A stretch of 64,000 nt of DNA from Bolinopsis microptera. Taxonomy: Eukaryota; Ctenophora; Tentaculata; Lobata; Bolinopsidae. The stretch is from the NCBI RefSeq assembly GCF_026151205.1, contig NC_087081.1, positions 17,027,058-17,091,057 of the forward strand. The letters run 5' to 3'. Below are more notes on the stretch, generated by a model. The model searched no databases, was not told the DNA's origin, and saw only the letters and a program-made list of their open reading frames with translations. The stretch's first letter is position 1. The stretch is not shown here.

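Noticed and set aside
62133-62134. Splice donor CAG|GTAACA within e3
   Set aside because: Using it would remove the open linker frame that joins e2 to e4; reading through keeps all phases.
62812-63337. 169-aa and 104-aa ORFs of LPQHYPV repeats
   Set aside because: Frames through the 26-bp minisatellite, which is open in two frames.

Overview
This is animal nuclear DNA with intron-rich genes, GT-AG splicing, non-LTR retrotransposons and a very high load of tandem repeats. An innexin gene on the + strand restricts the host to invertebrates. Its first extracellular loop and the habit of nesting genes in introns fit a ctenophore best, but this is inference from family knowledge, not a database result.

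One large gene fills most of the window on the - strand. I could chain 21 coding exons (64000 down to 3445) whose splice phases all agree. They spell a TBC1D1/TBC1D4 (AS160)-type Rab GTPase-activating protein: the end of a first PTB domain, a basic linker with kinase-type sites, a second PTB domain, a helical linker, and a TBC domain with both catalytic fingers. The 5' part lies beyond the right edge and the 3' terminal exon is not resolved. Two + strand genes sit antisense inside its introns: a four-exon innexin (41061-48085) and a three-exon single-pass membrane protein (56305-59025). At the left end is a - strand gene for a secreted, probably GPI-anchored repeat protein (1106-2032).

Mobile DNA: a full-length two-ORF CR1/L2-like LINE (about 35222-40034) inserted in a minisatellite; a 5'-truncated RNase H-bearing LINE (44248-46531) inserted in another; a 989-bp foldback element between TTAA sites (12296-13284); a 180-bp hAT-type MITE with an 8-bp target duplication (53412-53591); and a likely tRNA-derived SINE (about 54332-54560).

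Repeats: more than 25 tandem arrays, the largest a satellite of about 366 bp (13445-28140). The main discovery is that many arrays are not random intronic repeats. Their unit is a copy of an exon-intron junction (the end or start of the adjacent exon plus its splice site), so arrays carry from 2 to about 70 copies of a donor or acceptor. At least 12 arrays in three genes on both strands have a unit spanning a junction; several more begin at or include the intronic edge of a splice site. Two arrays (at 28503 and 11617) keep the reading frame open, so extra donors there could give longer proteins.

Two stretches (13.45-26.5 kb and 31.1-33.0 kb) look like poorly polished long-read consensus and should not be read as real divergence.
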